Origin: an uncultured Dehalococcoidia bacterium
GTDB lineage: Bacteria; Chloroflexota; Dehalococcoidia; Lucifugimonadales; CATOSD01
Length of the DNA stretch: 64,000 nt
Direction of reading: 5' to 3'
Assembly (NCBI GenBank): GCA_951812395.1
Contig: CATOSD010000001.1
Location: 744,001-808,000, forward strand
A model generated the notes under the pieces. It was not told the origin of the DNA and searched no databases. It saw only the letters and a program-made list of their open reading frames with translations. Positions 53,753 through 62,664 of the stretch are shown here, piece after piece; position 1 is the stretch's first letter; every line of letters begins with the position of its first letter. The translations under genes were made by a program, and so were the position numbers.

Positions 53753-53870
53753 GACGCCCCGGCCTTCGTGCAGCCCGGCTGAGCCAGGGTACCGGACACA
53801 CCCTTGGCCGACATCTACAGCCAGACTCAGCTAGTGCCCGGCCCCCGGTCGTTCCCGGGCGCGGAGTCTG

Positions 53871-54644
53871 CTAGCGACCCTTGAACTGGGGCGGACGCTT
53901 TTCGAGCCAGGCGCGCACGCCCTCCTGGACGTCCTCGCTCTGCGAGGCGACCACGCTTATCACGTCTTCCAGCCGGCCCGCCTCCCGGATTCCGTCCAGC
54001 AGGCTCCTGTATAGGACCTCTTTCATGCCGCGGACCGCAAGGGGGCCGTTGCTGTTTATCTTGCGCGCCATCTCCTCGGCCCTGCTCATCAGCTCGTCGT
54101 GAGGGACGACGTGGTTTACGAGCCCCCACTGCTCGGCCCGCTGCGCCGTGACGCGATTGCCGGTGAGCAGAAACTCCAGCGCGCTGCCGAACGGCATGTG
54201 GGCACGGGACCTTACGGTGCCCCACCAAGTGGTGACCACGCCCAGCTCCACCTCCGGCATGGCGAACACCGCTCTGTCCGACGCTATGCGTATGTCGCAG
54301 TCCATCGCGAACACCACTCCGCCGCCGATCGCGTAGCCGTTGATGGCCGCGATTATCGGCTTCCACACGCCCAGCTCCTCCGAGGGCCGCTTCGGCCTGG
54401 GGTTGCCGCCGTTGGGGCCGCTTTCGTGGCTGGCGCCCATCTCCTTGAGGTCGGCGCCGGAGCAGAAGGCCCTGTCGCCGGCTCCGGTCAGGATTGCCGC
54501 CCAGGCGTCGTCATCGTCCCGAAATCGCTCCCAGACTCCGTTCCAGGCCCCGGCCATCTCGTTGTTGATGGCGTTGAGCGTTTCGGGCCTGTTGAGGGTC
54601 ACGTATGCGATCCTGTCTCTAACCTCGTACTCGATGACCGCCAT
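53871..54644 (-). CDS. Enoyl-CoA hydratase/isomerase family protein (crotonase)
   Basis: 257 aa, the usual crotonase length. Visible marks are LNRPETLNAIN, GAGDRAFCSGADLKEM (oxyanion hole) and AAINGYAIGGGVVFAMDCDIRIAS with AMPEVELG. Glu131 occupies the second catalytic Glu position of enoyl-CoA hydratase. The first (in GGGxE) is Val111, so a standard hydratase mechanism is unlikely. It may act as an isomerase, thioesterase or other crotonase. The CoA-transferase upstream on the same strand, 56 bp away, suggests a shared acyl-CoA pathway. Confidence 0.9.
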   Translation of the reverse strand: MAVIEYEVRDRIAYVTLNRPETLNAINNEMAGAWNGVWERFRDDDDAWAAILTGAGDRAFCSGADLKEMGASHESGPNGGNPRPKRPSEELGVWKPIIAAINGYAIGGGVVFAMDCDIRIASDRAVFAMPEVELGVVTTWWGTVRSRAHMPFGSALEFLLTGNRVTAQRAEQWGLVNHVVPHDELMSRAEEMARKINSNGPLAVRGMKEVLYRSLLDGIREAGRLEDVISVVASQSEDVQEGVRAWLEKRPPQFKGR

Positions 54645-54700
54645 TTCTTCCTCCTAACTATCGGTAACAGCACTCCACAGAGCACACGTGGTTGGTAGTT

Positions 54701-56170
54701 CTATGGGTAAAAGAGCCTTTCGGCCGCCTTCTTCAGCTCGGCCCTGAAATTGGGATGGGCGACGGCTATCAGCTCGCGGGCCCTCTCACGGATGGTCTTG
54801 CCCAAAAGCTGCGCAATGCCGTACTCGGTCACGATGGTGTCGGCGAAGGTGCGGGGAATGGTCACCGCGGATCCTGCCGGGTGCTGCGGCACTATGCGGG
54901 ACACTGAGCCCCCGGCCGCCGTGGACCGCAGAAGAGTGATGCCCCTGCCGCCCTTGGATGCGACGGCTCCCATGTGAAGCTCCGGCTGGCCGCCGGTGCC
55001 GTTCCACTGGCGGTCTCCTATCGTCTCGGAGTTTATCTGACCCGAGAAGTCAATGGAGAGGGCGTTGTTCATCGAGACGTAGTTGTGGTGGGAGGAGATG
55101 GTGCTGATGTTGACGACGTACTCGGCGTCTCGCAGCTCGATGAGCGGGTTGTTGTGGGCGTAGAGTATCTCATTGGGAGCGCAGCCGGTTATCGCCGTGA
55201 ACACCGCAACTCCGGGGTTGACGTTCTTGCGCGCGCCGGTGATGATCCCATCCCTGATGAGACTGAGGATGCCCGGGGCGGTCATCTCCGAATGCCATCC
55301 CAAGTCCCGCTTGTCGTCGAATGTGCCAAGCCGGGGGAGATAGGAGCTTGGGGAGCCGACCCCTATCTGGATGGTGTCCCCGTCCCTGATAAGCTCCGCC
55401 ACGTTCTGCGAGATTTTCCTGTCGACCTCGCCCGGTTCCGCGGTAGCCCACAGCCTCGAGAATTCCTGTACCTGCCTGAGCGTGCCGCCGAGCAGGTTGG
55501 GCAGGAACTCGTACCTGTTGCTTCCGTTCAGCAACGGCAGCACCCGCTCCAACTCCGCTCGGATGAGTGGGTCCTCAACGTTTGAGACCATCTCCTCCGA
55601 CACCTCGAGAGACAGCTCGGGCTGCGAGTGCTCGACGAAGCGGTCGATTTCGGAGACGTGAATGTAGTTGTCGCCGTAGGTGCGAATGAGCGAGTCGTCC
55701 ACCTGGGCGAGGACTACGCGGGCGTGTCTGGCAAAGCTGCGCTTGTTCCACAGGCCCTTGCCGAAGCTGCAGAAGCCATGCTCGTCGGGGGGAGTGACGG
55801 ACACCAGGGTTGCGTCGAGCCGGGGGCCTCTGCCCGGCTCCCTGTACGGCTGCAGGTCTGTTGTGAAGATGACCGGCGCGAAGTCTATGCGGCGCTCGTG
55901 GTAGGCCGGGCGGGCCAGCGGCCCGAGGAACATGGAGGGGCTGTACCTGAACGAGCCCTCGAAGTCCGGCCGAAGCCAGCCGGGGTCATAGATGGGTGCG
56001 ACGTCGAATATCCGCAGGTCTGCCAGCCGCTTGTGCTGGGACGCCACGGCGTCCATCAGGGCCGTGGGCTTGGGGTCGACGCTGATCGCTACGTTGCCGC
56101 CCGGGCTGACCAGCGCGATCGCCTCGTCGGCTGTGACGGTGTTTCTCTTGTAGTGCTCATTCCAGTCCAT
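54701..56170 (-). CDS. Acetyl-CoA hydrolase / 4-hydroxybutyrate CoA-transferase family protein
   Basis: 489 aa. N-terminal domain with LVSPGGNVAISVDP and VSVTPPDEHGFCSFGKG. C-terminal domain with GDTIQIGVGSPSSYLP and GWHSEM; Glu295 matches the glutamate that forms the acyl-CoA thioester intermediate in this family. FVNPGVAVF-like and EYGIAQLLGKTIRERARELI elements complete the pattern. It is about 50 aa longer than typical members. It moves CoA between carboxylic acids or hydrolyses acyl-CoA, and is probably co-transcribed with the crotonase gene. Confidence 0.92.
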   Translation of the reverse strand: MDWNEHYKRNTVTADEAIALVSPGGNVAISVDPKPTALMDAVASQHKRLADLRIFDVAPIYDPGWLRPDFEGSFRYSPSMFLGPLARPAYHERRIDFAPVIFTTDLQPYREPGRGPRLDATLVSVTPPDEHGFCSFGKGLWNKRSFARHARVVLAQVDDSLIRTYGDNYIHVSEIDRFVEHSQPELSLEVSEEMVSNVEDPLIRAELERVLPLLNGSNRYEFLPNLLGGTLRQVQEFSRLWATAEPGEVDRKISQNVAELIRDGDTIQIGVGSPSSYLPRLGTFDDKRDLGWHSEMTAPGILSLIRDGIITGARKNVNPGVAVFTAITGCAPNEILYAHNNPLIELRDAEYVVNISTISSHHNYVSMNNALSIDFSGQINSETIGDRQWNGTGGQPELHMGAVASKGGRGITLLRSTAAGGSVSRIVPQHPAGSAVTIPRTFADTIVTEYGIAQLLGKTIRERARELIAVAHPNFRAELKKAAERLFYP

Positions 56171-56374
56171 CAGGACGCGCTCGCTTTCGAAGAGGCCGCT
56201 GTGGTAGTGTAGCTTACCCTAATCCGGGCGGCCAAGCGTAGCCAAGGAGCCGGCGCGCAACGCCCGGTCAGTGAAAGGCCAACACCTCGATGCATCGCTC
56301 GCGGTAAGGTAGTGTACTCGTGCCTCGAATCGACGCTGCGGAGAGAATCGTGGAGTCACGCGAGGTAGCAGTGC
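56171..56374. other. Divergent intergenic region, 204 bp
   Basis: It separates the CoA-transferase (minus) from the SDR pseudogene (plus) and must hold the promoter of the minus-strand acyl-CoA genes. No clear -35/-10 pair or operator could be picked with confidence. Confidence 0.4.
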
Positions 56375-56855
56375 ATGCCTGAACAGCCGCTACGCGACCA
56401 GGTTGCCGTCGTCGCAGGCGCGACGCGTGGGGCCGGGGCATCGCCCGTATGCTGGGAGCGGCAGGCGCCACGGTCTACTGCACCGGGCGCAGCGTGCGAG
56501 GGCGGCCCGCCACGCCCGGGCGGCCGGAGACGATCGAGGAGACGGCGGGTTGGTCATCGCGGAGCGGGGCTGCGGCATCGCCGTCCGCACAGACCGCACA
56601 GACCACACAGTCGAGTCAGAAGTGGACAAGCTCTTCGCGCGAGTACGTGCCGAAGCGGGTCGGCTCGACATCCTGGTCAACGAAATCTGGGTCGGAGTCG
56701 GCGAGACGGAGTGGGGAAGGCCGTTCTGGGAACTTTCCATTGCCCATGGGCGGCAGACGCTGGAGCGGGTGCTTCATAGCCACTTCATCACCAGCCGGTA
56801 CGGAGCGCCGCTGATGATCGAGCGGGACGCCGGACTGATCGTAGAGGTCACGGAC
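56375..56855 (+). pseudogene. Short-chain dehydrogenase/reductase, frameshifted and truncated
   Basis: Fragments in different frames join to one SDR: LRDQVAVVAGATRGAG, then ARMLGAAGATVYCTGRSVRG and RPETIEETA, then RLDILVNEIWVG, TEWGRPFWELS, HSHFITSRYGAPLMIERDAG and LIVEVTDG. This is the classical Rossmann TGxxxGxG region and the LVN motif of an approximately 300-aa SDR. At least two frameshifts are needed (near 56440 and 56545). The gene ends at VTDG, where sequence of the phospholipase-like array begins, so the catalytic YxxxK part is gone. Confidence 0.85.
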
Positions 56856-57249
56856 GGCGCGGCGCAGGCGCCGCCGTCTTCCATCAGTTCTTTGGTGGTG
56901 GAGGCGTACATCGACAGGATCTGGTCGAACGAGGTGTACGTGGGTGCTGGCGTCGGCACGCGGCTTTGCCGCCCAGGCCGCCATTCATGCAGTTTAGAAG
57001 AGCAGCCTCAGCCCTTCTGTAGTCGCGGGAACTCGCCACCGCCGTCGACAGCTCCCCTATCATGTCTCCGACGATGTCCCACTCGTCCCAGGTAACATAG
57101 ATCGGAGCCGACTCCGCCAGCGGAACGTCGTCGTGGCTCATCACCACCACCCTGAACTCGCGCGTGCCCAGCGCCGCCGGCAACGCTCTAACCAAGCTGG
57201 GTTCAGCGAAGCAACTGGCATCGTCGCGCCACCGTGTTGTCTCCTCCAA
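56852..57249 (-). pseudogene. PLA2-like family, truncated N-terminal fragment (copy D)
   Basis: From TTG 57249 it reads a family N-terminus: PSLVRALPAAL, PIYVTWDEWDIVGDMIGELS, AVASSRDYRRAEAALLNCMN. A frameshift near 56970 then puts VPTPAPTYTSFDQILSMYAS TTKELMEDGGACAAP into another frame, and the copy stops at the junction with the SDR pseudogene. The junction lies in GGACGGCGCGG, a short stretch compatible with both partners. It starts 17 nt behind the stop of the adjacent membrane protein. Confidence 0.85.
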
Positions 57250-57266
57250 CCTTGCCTACTTGAAAC

Positions 57267-57929
57267 CTACGGTGAAGTGATGACGTAAGTGATTACCCAG
57301 ACTATCGGAAAGACTACAATCCACACGAAAAACCATGCCGCCGGATACATGAACTCGCTGCTTTCCGGAATGTACCTGGGCAGCTCTCCCTGTCTCTCCG
57401 CGTACTGAGCGTAAGCACGGCGCACACTCAGCAGTGACGAAGCCCATGTATAGGAACTAAGGCCTATCATCACAAGCCACATTGCAATGACGTCCTCCGT
57501 TCCTTCCGCCCCTCGCTCCACGCGGAACAGATGATAGTCCATGACCGAGTAGACCAAATAAGCGACATAGACAAAAGTCACATTCAACCACAGTGCATAC
57601 GCAACTACGTAACTAGCTACCGGCCTCACAATCGAAGCATCAATCCTCCTTCTGCGAGCGGCGAGAAACAGCAAAGGCAGAAACAGAACTGTCGCCAGAA
57701 CAGGAGACAGCACAACGAGACCTTGCACGACCTCCCCACACAAAACCCAAGTGCAAGTGGGGTTGTCGTTGACAAGCTCAACTAATGGTGTCCCAAACAC
57801 CAAGAACGCAATGACGCCCACAAAGGCGGAGCCAAAGCCCAAGGCCCGGATGACGTCTGCCCAGTGCCGAGAGCCCATCGCTATGCTCATCCAGAGCAAC
57901 ACGAAGACAACGAATATGAAGAATACCAC
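57267..57929 (-). CDS. Multi-pass membrane protein (partner of copy C)
   Basis: 220 aa from GTG, 6 nt behind the stop of the decayed copy C. Six hydrophobic segments, among them VFFIFVVFVLLWMSIAMG, SAFVGVIAFLVFGTPLVEL, LVVLSPVLATVLFLPLLFLA and AAWFFVWIVVFPIVWVITYV. A lumenal pair of Cys stands in NPTCTWVLCGE. It is more diverged than the other partners but holds the same gene position. It could be an immunity or export factor for the PLA2-like protein. Confidence 0.75.
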   Translation of the reverse strand: MVFFIFVVFVLLWMSIAMGSRHWADVIRALGFGSAFVGVIAFLVFGTPLVELVNDNPTCTWVLCGEVVQGLVVLSPVLATVLFLPLLFLAARRRRIDASIVRPVASYVVAYALWLNVTFVYVAYLVYSVMDYHLFRVERGAEGTEDVIAMWLVMIGLSSYTWASSLLSVRRAYAQYAERQGELPRYIPESSEFMYPAAWFFVWIVVFPIVWVITYVITSP

Positions 57930-57935
57930 CGAGGC

Positions 57936-59004
57936 TCACTCTCCATATCTCAGGTCAAATGTCTGGGTAGGATAGTGGATACCCCCGAGGCCCACAAACC
58001 GCATGCGGTTGGGGGAGATCGCGATCGATTCTAATGCCACAATCTCCACCGGCACGATCAACTCTACCGGTACTACCAGATCATAACTCAGGGCATCACC
58101 GTCCGCATGGCGGCATTCTTTGCGGCCCCTAGCGGTCTCCCAGCACAATCTGTACGAGGACACGGTAGTCGTTCGCACGGACCCGGGGTTGTACGTCCAA
58201 CTCACCCGATAAGTAGTGACATCGGGCTGGTCGGACTGCGAACTCGCTACTCGCACGTTGGTCACGCTTGGGCGCCGCGTGCCACATTTCGACGCTGGAC
58301 AAGGGCTGTTGCCAACCTATCCAGCTGCTAGGCGGGTCGAATCGACTGGAGGAAGTAGTATGGGAGTATAGCTCTATGTTGTCATAGACGTCCACTGGCG
58401 GGTCTCCATAGTTCGCGCGCCATGTAATCGAATCAATCGAGTAAGTTTCGCCGGTGCAACTGTTGTCCGTGCTCAGAGCCAGCTCACCAATGAAGAAGCC
58501 ACTATCCTCCCTTCGAACCTCGATGACATCGATTGAAGGGACATTGCACATTACGAACCGAGGAGTTGCCCTGGCGTGGGCGATGTCCAGGTCAGTAACG
58601 GGTACCTTCACGCCGAAGAACTTGTCCGAGAAGAATTTGTACCCGCCGCTGACGACGCGGGAGAAGGCCCATACGACATTGAACTCCGCTTCCCGCCACG
58701 AACGCTCTGAACGGCCCAATCGCATACAGGGGTTCTGGATGTTTCTGATCTGTCTTCCACACGCCAGGTCTATCGCGAACATTTCATCACAGAGTCTTGA
58801 CCAATATCGCCGCCGCCGCCTCCGCCGCAGGGCGTTGGCGTATGTGTTGGTGTCGAAGTCGAAGTGGGAACCGGCGTGGGTGTGGGGCACTGATAACTGG
58901 TCCGCCCCGGCAACCGCGTGCCTACTGATGGTGAATGTGTCGCCCGACAGCGTCACGCTCACACCTTGTGGCGCGGCGGGGGCCCCTTCCACTAAGGAAC
59001 ACAT
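57936..59004 (-). pseudogene. PLA2-like family, decayed copy C
   Basis: Pieces of the family C-terminal half appear in shifting frames. An Fn3-like start (APAAPQGVSVTLSGDTFTIS) is followed, in another frame, by a Pro/Thr stalk (CPTPTPVPTSTSTPTHTPTP then a Gly run). Next comes FFGVKVPVTDLDIAHA and ATPRFVMCNVPSI, matching KGWPVTARDLRHIEGHPRF of copy B. Then, after a shift near 58270, another Fn3-like unit TNVRVASSQSDQPDVTTYRV. The His-Asp catalytic motif is not found here. Broken by at least two frameshifts. Confidence 0.7.
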
Positions 59005-59621
59005 CCCGCCAACACCGCATCCAGTTCGCTACATGTGTCGGGAAAGATTATCCCAAATCGCGCAGTCAGGTAAAACGTCCAAACACTGAGGCACGCAAGC
59101 GCATATGGCAACATGAATCTGAAGCTGACCAAGCGTTCGACAGTTACTTCTTCGACAAGCCTCCACGCCTTGAATGTCGTGAATGCCGAACCAACCCATA
59201 GCGAAACCATCACCCAAAACACGATGTCGTCAAATGACGACCTGATGAGGTTTGGACTGTGTGAATCCTGGCCTTGGAACAGATGGTCAAGTTCGGGATC
59301 ATAGAGACCCCAGAATGCGACTGGCCCAATCAACCAGACAATATGTAGTGCGACGAAGCAGACCCCAACCACTGAGGAGGGCAGTCGACCCTTTACCAGA
59401 GCGATAATCAGGAGAATGCAGGGAACAACCAGAAATGCAGAGTACGCAGCACCTGCGAGCCCCTCGCGTACGCCCTTCAATCTTCTGCGACGTGCTAAGT
59501 ACCAAGCCAGCAACGCAGCAAATGGCGCCAATGCTATGCCAGGGATCGCTACGTTGGTGAGCAAGGCCGTGGTGACAATGAAATTCACCACCCTGATAGT
59601 CGTGCCTAGTAGCAGTTCCAT
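58992..59621 (-). CDS. Multi-pass membrane protein (partner of fragment B')
   Basis: 209 aa, about five spans. The ATG directly follows the TAG of fragment B' (TAGATG). It is clearly paralogous to the protein at 59906-60541: ALLAWYLARRRRLKG, GLAGAAYSAFLVVPCILLIIAL, RFMLPYALACLSVWTFYL, and an identical-style end CSELDAVLAGC. The two terminal cysteines after the last span are shared by both paralogs. Role unknown; see the PLA2-like pairs. Confidence 0.85.
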   Translation of the reverse strand: MELLLGTTIRVVNFIVTTALLTNVAIPGIALAPFAALLAWYLARRRRLKGVREGLAGAAYSAFLVVPCILLIIALVKGRLPSSVVGVCFVALHIVWLIGPVAFWGLYDPELDHLFQGQDSHSPNLIRSSFDDIVFWVMVSLWVGSAFTTFKAWRLVEEVTVERLVSFRFMLPYALACLSVWTFYLTARFGIIFPDTCSELDAVLAGCVP

Positions 59622-59933
59622 CTAGAACTCGAATGGACCGATAGACATCGTCTGTCGGCGTCCATTCTTGCCTCGACCTCCGTAGTTGTCCCCGCCGTAT
59701 TCCTTATCATTCGGAGTGACGAATACTTCAATGGTGTGGATTACCGAATTCGATAGGAATCCAAAGTCGTAAGAGCAAGTAACCCCGTGTCCTCGTGTCA
59801 CGCATGAAGTTACGCGGTCTATCGGCACCCGCGCCGCCCCGGCATCTGTGCGCGCCTTCAATTCACCTTTGTGGTATGACAGAAGCTCGTCGAAACCGGC
59901 GAACGTCACGGCGGCGGCGCCAATGGAGGGCAT
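59622..59933 (-). pseudogene. PLA2-like family, C-terminal fragment B'
   Basis: The final 66 codons (IDRVTSCVTRGHGVTCSYDF ... SIGPFEF) are the same as in copy B. At DNA level 59622-59823 equals 60542-60743 except for one base. Before that stands a different Fn3-like strand region (AAAVTFAGFDELLSYH). There is no catalytic part. It overlaps the end of the upstream membrane gene and is probably a leftover of the duplication that created the second membrane paralog. Confidence 0.8.
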
Positions 59934-60541
59934 CCCGCTAACACCGCCTGTTGTTCGCTGCATGCATCTTCTATGCCTATCCCAGACTGCGCAAAGAGGT
60001 AAAAGGTCCAGAGACAGACACACGCGAGCGCGTAAGGCAAGATGAACCTGATGCTGATCAGGCAATCGACGGTCACGTCTTCAACCCCATTCCACCACTT
60101 TCTTGTCATACCGGCCGAGCCTACCCAGAGAATTACCATTCCAGAGAACACGCCGAGGCTCACCCACCAGTACTCCGGCCTCGGATCGGATACCAAACTC
60201 GGAAAGTAGGCGCCCGTTATCCCAACGGTGATGAGCGGACCAATCAGCCAAGCGAGGTACAGCAGCATGTAGGACTTGTTGACTGCCGAGCTTGACAAAC
60301 TCCCCCTGCGAAGCGCAACGACCAGAAGAATCCAGGGAAGAAACAGACAGATCGAGTACGCGACTCCCGCCAGAGCTTCGCGTCCGCCACTCAACAGTCT
60401 GCCACGGGCCAACCTCCAAGCGATCAGCCCGGCGATTGGCGACACCAGCAATCCCGGGAACGCTATCAGGACCAACATGACGCCCGTAACAATTAGAGGT
60501 GCGGTGCCGACAATGATTGTGGCGGATGTGAAAAAGGACAT
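59906..60541 (-). CDS. Multi-pass membrane protein (partner of copy B)
   Basis: 211 aa with about five spans: TATIIVGTAPLIVTGVMLVL, FPGLLVSPIAGLIAWRLARG, ALAGVAYSICLFLPWILLVV, YMLLYLAWLIGPLITVGITG, RFILPYALACVCLWTFYLF. Ends DACSEQQAVLAGCPP. The ATG begins at the base after the TAG of the PLA2-like gene (TAGATG), so translation is coupled and a constant ratio of the two proteins is likely. No similarity to a known transporter can be claimed. Confidence 0.85.
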   Translation of the reverse strand: MSFFTSATIIVGTAPLIVTGVMLVLIAFPGLLVSPIAGLIAWRLARGRLLSGGREALAGVAYSICLFLPWILLVVALRRGSLSSSAVNKSYMLLYLAWLIGPLITVGITGAYFPSLVSDPRPEYWWVSLGVFSGMVILWVGSAGMTRKWWNGVEDVTVDCLISIRFILPYALACVCLWTFYLFAQSGIGIEDACSEQQAVLAGCPPLAPPP

Positions 60542-61915
60542 CTAGAACTCGAATGGACCGATAGACATCGTCTGTCGGCGTCCATTCTTGCCTCGACCTC
60601 CGTAGTTGTCCCCGCCGTATTCCTTATCATTCGGAGTGACGAATACTTCAATGGTGTGGATTACCGAATTCGATAGGAATCCAAAGTCGTAAGAGCAAGT
60701 AACCCCGTGTCCTCGTGTCACGCATGAAGTTACACGGTCTATGCCTGATTGGAGTGGGACAACGCCGCGAATGCCCCATTCGACCTCAAATGTGACGTCG
60801 GCGAGGGTTACGGGAACACAGCCAGGCTCAAAGGTCCAGTTCGCGGTAATGATGTCCCCCGTTCGGGTGACAGTCACGCCACTGACGGTGGGTACCACCG
60901 GTTCGCTGCACACGATGAACCTAGGGTGGCCCTCTATGTGGCGAAGATCGCGCGCTGTGACCGGCCAGCCTTTGTCGTTCGTCCTGGCCGTGCCCCAGAA
61001 GTACGGCCATTCTGCCATTGCCGCATTCGAGTACAGGAAGCTAACCGCCAACCGGCAAATCCCCTCCTCCGCTGCCGGAGTTTGATCCTGGCATCCCCAC
61101 TTTGAGATGTCAGCTTTGAACTTGGCGTCGGCAAGCGCTTTGTTTCTGGGGTTCCACGCCTCATCCAACTCAGTGCCATCGGGAGGGGCGGTGAGGCTTG
61201 TGTTCGCATCCATTCCCGCAAACTCCTGGAGGCCACCGTATGCGACGTCGTGCTTCAGGCAAGAAGGAATAGGGCCGTCTGGCGACAATGTGCACTCCCA
61301 ATCGCCGCGGTCAAGCCAGGCGAAGCGCCTATAACGCGAGTCGATGGCATCTCTCAGACGGTCCGCGGCCCGGCTTCTCTCGCCACCCTTCACCCAGAAG
61401 TCGTGCGGCGTGGAGAACACCAGGCAGTTGAGCACCACCAACTTGTTAGCGAGGCTGAGCTCCGCTCCATTGCTGACGCTCTGTGGCAGGCAGTCAAGGC
61501 CGGTCCCGACAACCGGCAGTTCTTCCTCATCCGGGCCATCGCGGGTGGATTTCCCGCCGCCATAGACAGGATCATACAGCGGCGTGGTAAATTCGCCCGG
61601 CTCGAATGTTGCCGCGCCCAGGTACGATACGAACTTAAGCTCATCGGGGTCGGCCAAGTTGGCCTCAAAAAGCAGTCCTTGTGGCGTATCCAGCCAACCA
61701 GCGTACTCGGCGCTGCCGACCTTCAGCTTGGCGAGCTCTGCGCGGGCTACTCTCTGGTTGGTGTTGAACATCGTGTTGGACGGCGCGGCGCAGGCGCCGC
61801 CGTCTTCCATCATCTCTTTGGTGGTGGAGGCGTACATTGACAGGATCTGGTCGAACGAGGTGTACGTGGGTGCTGGCGTCGGCACGCGGCTTTTGCCGTC
61901 TACGCCGCAATTCAT
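60542..61915 (-). CDS. Phospholipase A2-like protein (copy B)
   Basis: 457 aa from ATG 61915. Conserved family head (TSFDQILSMYASTTKEMMED, NTNQRVARAELAKL, EYAGWLDTP). Residues 205-275 show the bacterial PLA2 pattern: DWECTLSPDGP, SCLKHDVAYG with His222-Asp223, then NPRNKALADAKFKADI (Asp263) and GC. This matches the actinobacterial secreted PLA2 layout C..APDNP..CARHDFGY..NKSRID..F..D..C. A GWPVT...HPRFIVC section and an Fn3-like domain (about 345-455) follow. The family's N-terminus lies upstream in another frame, so the product may start here or the gene may be damaged. Predicted phospholipase, possibly exported. Confidence 0.8.
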   Translation of the reverse strand: MNCGVDGKSRVPTPAPTYTSFDQILSMYASTTKEMMEDGGACAAPSNTMFNTNQRVARAELAKLKVGSAEYAGWLDTPQGLLFEANLADPDELKFVSYLGAATFEPGEFTTPLYDPVYGGGKSTRDGPDEEELPVVGTGLDCLPQSVSNGAELSLANKLVVLNCLVFSTPHDFWVKGGERSRAADRLRDAIDSRYRRFAWLDRGDWECTLSPDGPIPSCLKHDVAYGGLQEFAGMDANTSLTAPPDGTELDEAWNPRNKALADAKFKADISKWGCQDQTPAAEEGICRLAVSFLYSNAAMAEWPYFWGTARTNDKGWPVTARDLRHIEGHPRFIVCSEPVVPTVSGVTVTRTGDIITANWTFEPGCVPVTLADVTFEVEWGIRGVVPLQSGIDRVTSCVTRGHGVTCSYDFGFLSNSVIHTIEVFVTPNDKEYGGDNYGGRGKNGRRQTMSIGPFEF

Positions 61916-62127
61916 GCAGTTTAGCAGGGTTTACTCAGCCCTGCTGTAGTCGCCGAGCTCGCCACCGCCGTCGACAGCTCCCCTATCATGTCTCCGACGA
62001 TGGCCCACTCGTCCCAGGTGACGTGTATCGGGTCGGACTGCGCGGATGCGGCCGTGGCGTGGCTCACCACCGCGCCGTATAGACCTCTTATCACTTCAGG
62101 CTTAGATGTGTCAGACCGGCTTGGCAA
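61916..62127 (-). pseudogene. Frameshifted N-terminal part of copy B
   Basis: From TTG 62127 (one base behind the stop of the previous membrane gene) it reads PEVIRGLYGAVVSHATA, then PIHVTWDEWAIVGDMIGELS and TAVASS. A one-base loss (GCTCGGCGACT here, GCTCGCGCGACT in copy A) shifts the frame. Even if corrected, GAG-TAA-ACC replaces GAG-GAA-CCC. Copy B can therefore only be made from the internal ATG at 61915. Confidence 0.8.
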
Positions 62128-62128
62128 A

Positions 62129-62659
62129 CTAAGTTGAGACGAAAGTTACTATTGCGGTCGCAACGAGCCAGAACAACAACAACACGAACGGCTGGATGTA
62201 CTTGATATCAGGCAGCAGGTCTGCTGGCGCCTGGTTGAGATTGTCGCAGACTGCGGGACGGCTTTGGACTTTCCCTCTAAGTGCCAATATCGAGAGCAAC
62301 ATTGTTACGGCGTTGATGGGTAACACTACGGCAAATGCGAAATCTTCCACAATGATCCACTCGGTAAGAGCAAATGCCAATGGTCCGATTGCCCATGCCC
62401 CGTAAACCGCCACATAAGCCTGGCGAATGACCAACGTTGAAGGCGAACGCCCAAGCACCCGCAACAAGAGGTACATCCATGGCAGAAACAACAGCACCGA
62501 ATAGATAGCTCCCGCTACGGCGTACCGACGGGCCGGGAGGGCCACCTTACGAGCGGCAAGCGCACAGATTGTCGCCCCAATCGGCGCCCAAACCAAGCCG
62601 AACAGCGCTATGAGCATCTGAATGAGAGTAATGAAGAATGGTCCAAATGCAATCAGCAA
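62129..62659 (-). CDS. Multi-pass membrane protein (partner of copy A)
   Basis: 176 aa from TTG 62659, 5 nt behind the stop of the PLA2-like gene. Four spans: FGPFFITLIQMLIALFGLVW, YAVAGAIYSVLLFLPWMYLL, AYVAVYGAWAIGPLAFALTE and a last one IQPFVLLLFWLVATAIVTFV. The AxAGAxYSxLLFLPWxxLL segment is shared with the other partner proteins (ALAGVAYSICLFLPWILLVV), which shows a common family despite low overall similarity. Confidence 0.8.
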   Translation of the reverse strand: MLIAFGPFFITLIQMLIALFGLVWAPIGATICALAARKVALPARRYAVAGAIYSVLLFLPWMYLLLRVLGRSPSTLVIRQAYVAVYGAWAIGPLAFALTEWIIVEDFAFAVVLPINAVTMLLSILALRGKVQSRPAVCDNLNQAPADLLPDIKYIQPFVLLLFWLVATAIVTFVST

Positions 62660-62664
62660 GCCGT

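Noticed and set aside
51730-53814. 694-aa minus-strand open frame across nhaA
   Set aside because: It is an antisense shadow of nhaA and the AlkD-like gene in GC-rich DNA; its composition (Arg/Gly/His-rich, no motif) is not protein-like, while the plus strand is clearly NhaA.
53820-53870. Bidirectional terminator between the AlkD-like gene and the crotonase
   Set aside because: GCCCGG/CCGGGC arms exist, but the loop is long and no T-run follows on either strand.
59622-60065. 147-aa minus-strand frame as an intact gene
   Set aside because: Its first part is antisense or out of frame to the membrane protein above it. Only the last ~100 codons match the PLA2-like family, so it is treated as a fragment.
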